NCBI GenBank assembly: GCA_002298125.1
Contig: DBMJ01000004.1
Location: 1 to 64,000 of the forward strand
Direction of reading: 5' to 3'
DNA: 64,000 nucleotides
Source: Clostridium sp. UBA701
GTDB taxonomy: Bacteria > Bacillota > Clostridia > Clostridiales > Clostridiaceae
The notes below the pieces were generated by a model that was given only the letters and a program-made list of their open reading frames with translations, did no database searches and was not told where the DNA came from. The translations under genes and the position numbers were made by a program. Below, in pieces: positions 60,191 through 64,000 of this stretch (position 1 is the first letter of the stretch; every line of letters starts with the position of its first letter).

Positions 60191-61588
60191 TTAATATGCA
60201 TTCTTGTTAACAAAGCCACTAAAAACCGTCAATAGCATTATCTTTAAGTCTAACACTAAATTCCAATTTTCAATATAGTAAATATCGTATTCAATTCTTT
60301 TCTCTATAGAGGTATTTCCTCTCCATCCATTAACCTGAGCCCACCCAGTAATTCCAGGTCTTACCTGATGCTTAACCATGTACTTTGGAATTTCCTCTTT
60401 AAACTTGTCTACAAAATAAGGTCTCTCAGGTCTTGGGCCTATGATACTCATGCTTCCATTAAGCACATTGAAAAATTGAGGCAGTTCATCTATACTTGTC
60501 TTTCTAATCAATGCCCCAAACTTAGTCTTACGAGGGTCTTTTTCAGTGGTCCATTGAGTTTTTTCCTCTTCATCCTTTTGAACGTGCATAGATCTAAATT
60601 TATACATTTTAAAGGTATTCCCGTTTAACCCCACCCTCTCCTGAGTGAAAATAATAGGACCAGGGGAGGTTAATTTTATTATCAAGGCTGTAAGAAGCAT
60701 TATTGGTGACGCAATTATAATAGCAATTGAAGATAAAATAATGTCAAAGGTTCTCTTAATAATCTTATTTAGAATATTATCTAGTGGCACATATCTTATG
60801 TTGATAATAGGCAATCCACCAATTTCCTCTACGTAGGGCTTTGCGGGTATATATTTATAATAGTCAGGGATAATCTGAGTTCTAACTCCCATTTTTTCAC
60901 AAACATATATTATTTTCTTTAATTTACTGTATTCCTTTAGTGAAAGTGTAATATATACCTCATCAACATTAAAGTTGGTAAGTACATTTTCCAATTCTTC
61001 AGTTTTGCCAAGATAAGATATTCCATTTTCTAAGTTTTCTATATTATCATCTAAAACTCCTAAAATGCTATATCCCCAATGTTTGTTTTCCTTTAGCAAA
61101 TCAATAAATTGCTCGGCTAAATCAGTATGGCCTACAATAACTATATATTTTAAATTAAATCCACTCTTGCGAAATGCTCTAAGCACTGCCCTTATAATAA
61201 GTCTTTCTGCGATGCTAAGTGTCATGGACACAACTATGAAAATTAATAAAAGAACCCTTGAATAATCTATTTCTTTAATTCCAAACAAAAACATAGTAAA
61301 AAAAATTATGCCTAAAACATGAGCCTTAATCAACTTTGATATTTCTCCGTAAATATCTTTATTTCTCTGGGTATCATATAGCCTTAAATACCCATAAAGT
61401 ATAAGATAAACTGGGATAACTACGATTAATGGCAATAAATACTGTCTAAGGGATAAAAACCCACCCTCAAACTTAAAGGTTTTACCATACATTCTCATAT
61501 ACCACGCAATATAAAAAGATATAAATAATACCAATGCATCAATTATTACCATAAAAGTATTAAGAATAGTTTGATTCTTCTTAATCAT
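60191..61588 (-). CDS. polytopic phosphoglycosyl transferase (WbaP/CpsE-like)
   Basis: Starts a polysaccharide by transferring a hexose-1-phosphate (usually glucose or galactose) to undecaprenyl phosphate. 465 residues: four or five N-terminal membrane segments, a nucleotide-binding-like middle (YIVIVGHTDLAEQFIDLLKENKHWGYSILGVLDDN, about 148-182) and a C-terminal catalytic domain with IIFTQERVGLNGNTFKMYKFRSMHV, KTSIDELPQFFNVLNGSMSIIGPRPERPYF and RPGITGWAQVNGWRGNTS. It is a second, different initiating enzyme beside the PglC-like one at 40144. Confidence 0.92.
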   Translation of the reverse strand: MIKKNQTILNTFMVIIDALVLFISFYIAWYMRMYGKTFKFEGGFLSLRQYLLPLIVVIPVYLILYGYLRLYDTQRNKDIYGEISKLIKAHVLGIIFFTMFLFGIKEIDYSRVLLLIFIVVSMTLSIAERLIIRAVLRAFRKSGFNLKYIVIVGHTDLAEQFIDLLKENKHWGYSILGVLDDNIENLENGISYLGKTEELENVLTNFNVDEVYITLSLKEYSKLKKIIYVCEKMGVRTQIIPDYYKYIPAKPYVEEIGGLPIINIRYVPLDNILNKIIKRTFDIILSSIAIIIASPIMLLTALIIKLTSPGPIIFTQERVGLNGNTFKMYKFRSMHVQKDEEEKTQWTTEKDPRKTKFGALIRKTSIDELPQFFNVLNGSMSIIGPRPERPYFVDKFKEEIPKYMVKHQVRPGITGWAQVNGWRGNTSIEKRIEYDIYYIENWNLVLDLKIMLLTVFSGFVNKNAY

Positions 61589-61738
61589 AATCTAAAGTCT
61601 CCTCATCACTAATGATATTGTCAAATATGTGTTTTACTTAATCACATATCTATATTCTATTTTACCCAATATTATAGCTTACTTCAACCTTTGGGGTGCT
61701 TCTTTTTGTCAGTAAAGGAGTAAATTCTTTAATAATAG

Positions 61739-61772
61739 ACTATAGAGCAGCGATTTTATGCTGCTCTATAGT
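61739..61772. other. strong hairpin without T-run
   Basis: ACTATAGAGCAGC and GCTGCTCTATAGT form a perfect 13-bp stem around an eight-base loop. It lies at the end of the broken gene at 61773. Poor T-runs on both sides make terminator function uncertain. Confidence 0.5.
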
Positions 61773-62179
61773 TTATGGTTTTATTAATATGTAATTATTG
61801 CTGTCTTCGCATAAGATGGTGAGCCCGTATTTATTAATGAGCTCCATTGACGCACTGTCCTATGCTGCAATATGCATGAATTTTTTGTCCTTATCGGTAA
61901 TAAAGCCTGATAGTCCTCCATTGGAAGTATATAAATATTCATAGAGCTCACCAGCTAGCAATTGGCTCTGCGCCCAAATATAATTGTTATCATTATTATG
62001 TATACTCTTTTGCCATGATAGTTTTCTAAGCTTTTTACCGTTATAAAGGCCTCTTGTATGGAGTCAGCCTCTACATTATCAATACGTTTGTAAATGCTTT
62101 TTTCACTTATGTATAAATCGCTCGTTAAAGAAATGACTAATATCACTTATAAAGCTATACTGGTGTTTCGTTTCTTCAT
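61773..62179 (-). pseudogene. triply broken gene for a small anchored protein
   Basis: The minus strand encodes, in order, MKKRNTSIAL, an in-frame stop, VILVISLTSDLYISEKSIYK and RIDNVEADSIQEAFITVKSL. A frameshift leads into KLSWQKSIHNNDNNYIWAQS and QLLAGELYEYLYTSNGGLSG, then FITDKDKKFMHIAA, an in-frame TAG, and DSASMELINKYGLTILCEDS before NNYILIKP and a true stop. Joined, these make a protein of about 134 residues with an N-terminal hydrophobic anchor. Family not recognised. The rest of 61,589-62,467 is very A/T-rich and shows no intact gene. Confidence 0.65.
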
Positions 62180-62467
62180 TAACTTACTGAAAAAGGTCCC
62201 TATTAATTTCTTTTATCAGCTATTATCCCCCGAAAGTTTATTTCTGAAATATATCTAATGATAATTCTATTTACACATTTACAATAATGTATAATTATTA
62301 CAATTTACTGTAATTATATATAAATAGAATATTATATGGATTTTATTTATACAATCAATATATTGTTCAATAGCTAACACCACTAAGAACTATAAGTAGA
62401 CAGATATTTATAAAAAGCTTATAATAAGTTTTATAATTAAGAATAGCAAGGGATGGATAATTAACAT

Positions 62468-63418
62468 ATGGCTAAAGTAAGCGTTATGATGATTACATAT
62501 AATCATGAGAAATTTATTAGACAGGCGTTAGATAGTATTTTGATGCAGAAGACAGACTTCGATTACGAAATAGTAATTGGGGAAGATTGTTCCACTGACA
62601 ACACTCGTGAAATCATCATGGAATACTATAATAAATTGCCAAATAAAATAAAGCTATTTTTCCCTGAAAAAAATGTTGGCATAATGAAGAATTTCTTAAC
62701 AACTTACAGTATGTGTACAGGGGACTATATTGCATTTATAGAAGGTGATGATTACTGGACGTCTCCTATAAAGCTTCAAACGCAATTTGATTATCTGCAA
62801 GACCATCCCGATTTTTCTATGTGTTTTTGTAAAGTAGAAAGAGTATATGAATCTCTACAAATACCCTGTGATGAGTTCCCTTTAATAGATGGTAATCAAG
62901 TTATTTCAGCAAAGCAAATAATTGAAAATAATATTATACCTCATGTGACAGTAATGGCTAAGAACTATCCTATGTCAGAGTTACCACCTATCTTCAATGA
63001 AATTAGTACTATAGGCGATTTAACTATGCACTTAACAAGAGCTAAATTGGGTAACGTTGGCTTTATAGACCAGGCGATGGCAGCTTATAGGATTCACCAA
63101 GGCGGTGTCTCTCATGCTCCAAGTGAAAAATGGTTTTTAGAACTGAAAAAAATATATGAATTTATGGATTCGTATCTTGATTATAAATATTCTGATAGCA
63201 TTAATAAAAAGCTTTCTTATTTATATTGCCAGCTTTCTATTATTAATGCAAAAAAAGGTAATAAAATTAAAGCCAAAGAGTATCTAAAAAATTGTACTTA
63301 TATTAAAGACAATAATCTTATGAGTATTAAAGATTTCATTAAAGCCAATTTATATACTTATTTAGGTAATTTAGTTATTAAACCAATAAATATCTTAAAA
63401 AGTAGGAATGATAGATAG
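62468..63418 (+). CDS. glycosyltransferase family 2
   Basis: GT-A fold enzyme of 316 residues. KVSVMMITYNHEKFIRQALDSILMQKTDFDYEIVIGEDCSTDNTREII is the nucleotide-binding start; FIEGDDYWTSPIKL (about residues 90-103) has the metal-binding acidic motif; AAYRIHQGGVSH (about 208-219) is common in this subgroup. Start ATG with AAGGGATGG at a somewhat long distance. It ends one base before a flippase gene, so the two are co-transcribed. Confidence 0.88.
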   Translation: MAKVSVMMITYNHEKFIRQALDSILMQKTDFDYEIVIGEDCSTDNTREIIMEYYNKLPNKIKLFFPEKNVGIMKNFLTTYSMCTGDYIAFIEGDDYWTSPIKLQTQFDYLQDHPDFSMCFCKVERVYESLQIPCDEFPLIDGNQVISAKQIIENNIIPHVTVMAKNYPMSELPPIFNEISTIGDLTMHLTRAKLGNVGFIDQAMAAYRIHQGGVSHAPSEKWFLELKKIYEFMDSYLDYKYSDSINKKLSYLYCQLSIINAKKGNKIKAKEYLKNCTYIKDNNLMSIKDFIKANLYTYLGNLVIKPINILKSRNDR

Positions 63419-63419
63419 C

Positions 63420-64000
63420 ATGATTAAGAAAATTATTAGTAAAGCAAACTTGGATGAAAAACTATTAACAAATAGTGTCTATATAACATTTTCAAGGTTC
63501 AGCAGATATTTTTTAATGCTTTTATTTACCATAATGAGTAGTAGATATTTAGGAACCAGTAACTATGGTGCATTATCCTACTATATGTCTAGACTTGCAA
63601 TTATTTCTTTGTTTTTCACTTTTGGTGCTGATATGTTTATTGTTATTCAAATTTCTGTGAAACCAAAGAAAGCTAATACTTATATAACAGAAAACATAAT
63701 TAATCGTATAGGTCTTATTCTTATTACTACTATAGTAATTATCCTATTAAACAAAAATTTCAAAATATTAGATTTCAATATAGTTATATTATTACTGTAT
63801 TTTTCTTATATTTTTGATTCCTTTAGAACCGTTGCTGATGGTTTCTATCAAGCAAAAGAAGAAATGAAATATATCGCTTATATTGAATTAACTAGAACCC
63901 TTTTACTCATAATTTTGTTTGTTATTTTTATGAAATTAGATTTAGGGTTAACTGGGTTAGCATTTTCATATTTTCTAAGTACATTAATTTCATTTTTGAT
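63420..64000 (+). CDS. polysaccharide flippase (Wzx-like), cut by the window end
   Basis: The visible 193 codons begin MIKKIISKANLDEKLLTNSV and continue with membrane segments containing FSRFSRYFLMLLFTIMSSRY, LGTSNYGALSYYMSRLAIIS and FFTFGADMFIVIQISV. An N-terminal stretch with a (Y/F)LGxxxYG motif is typical of oligosaccharide flippases. The frame is open to the last base, so the gene continues beyond the window. It starts one base after the stop of the GT2 gene. Confidence 0.85.
   Translation, partial: MIKKIISKANLDEKLLTNSVYITFSRFSRYFLMLLFTIMSSRYLGTSNYGALSYYMSRLAIISLFFTFGADMFIVIQISVKPKKANTYITENIINRIGLILITTIVIILLNKNFKILDFNIVILLLYFSYIFDSFRTVADGFYQAKEEMKYIAYIELTRTLLLIILFVIFMKLDLGLTGLAFSYFLSTLISFL

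Noticed and set aside
61955..62146. A 63-codon intact reading frame as a separate gene
   Set aside because: It is one frame segment of the broken gene at 61773-62179 and has no ribosome site of its own.
1..64000. CRISPR arrays, tRNA or rRNA genes, prophage or complete insertion sequences
   Set aside because: No regularly spaced repeats, no tRNA-like T-loop/acceptor patterns and no transposase or phage protein were seen on reading; a covariance-model scan was not possible.

Overview
The window looks like the chromosome of a strict anaerobe of the class Clostridia, most likely Clostridium or a close relative. It is very A/T-rich and uses strong GGAGG-type ribosome binding sites with many TTG and GTG starts. 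It carries an oxygen-sensitive class III ribonucleotide reductase (nrdD-nrdG), a six-subunit Ech-type membrane [NiFe] hydrogenase, an S-box and a T-box leader, and wall-polymer genes typical of Gram-positive cells. The genus is an inference; no rRNA or tRNA gene was seen.

Left part (1-23,000): housekeeping and energy genes. A methionine ABC importer (metN-metI-metQ) lies behind a SAM-I riboswitch. It is followed by a TDT-family transporter, a C_GCAxxG_C_C redox protein, a mannose-1-phosphate guanylyltransferase and small membrane proteins. The echABCDEF operon (8128-13300) encodes a ferredoxin-linked, ion-pumping hydrogenase. Next come a LacI-family regulator (possibly CcpA), ileS behind an Ile T-box, an M29-type aminopeptidase with a long N-terminal extension, a 33-residue small protein and an LtaS-like phosphoglycerol transferase.

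Middle part (23,000-44,000): a surface-polysaccharide locus of about 19 kb, all on the minus strand, so it is read from high to low coordinates. Reading order: a PglF-like UDP-GlcNAc 4,6-dehydratase, a PglC-like phosphoglycosyl transferase, a PglD-like acetyltransferase and a PglE/LegC-like aminotransferase, which together fit synthesis and lipid loading of N,N'-diacetylbacillosamine. Then come two glycosyltransferases, a WbpG-like N-acetyl sugar amidotransferase, a glycosyltransferase, the Wzy polymerase, another glycosyltransferase and the Wzx flippase. The last five genes match the complete Wbp A-B-D-E-I pathway to UDP-ManNAc3NAcA. One LCP ligase gene lies upstream. The locus carries decay: a broken acetyltransferase between wbpA and wzx, and at its far end a nucleotidyltransferase remnant beside repeats that resemble an insertion-sequence end.

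Right part (44,000-64,000): a large unknown membrane/extracellular protein, an UlaG-like metallo-hydrolase, a CadC-like ArsR regulator with a readable promoter/operator, and a cyanophycin-synthetase-like Mur ligase whose ATP-grasp half looks degenerate. These are followed by nrdD-nrdG with an NrdR-like box, a DUF3048 lipoprotein, a MATE exporter, a short SSB, a SipW-type signal peptidase, a YihY/BrkB protein and a GalE-like epimerase. The end holds a tandem pair of LCP ligases, a second, larger phosphoglycosyl transferase (WbaP/CpsE type), a triply broken pseudogene, a GT2 glycosyltransferase and a flippase cut by the window edge. This end is probably the start of a second polysaccharide locus.

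Most genes are ordinary. The least ordinary items are the cyanophycin-synthetase-like protein, the amidotransferase without its usual HisH/HisF-like partners, the unknown 523-residue protein, and the two complete rare-sugar pathways in one Gram-positive locus.
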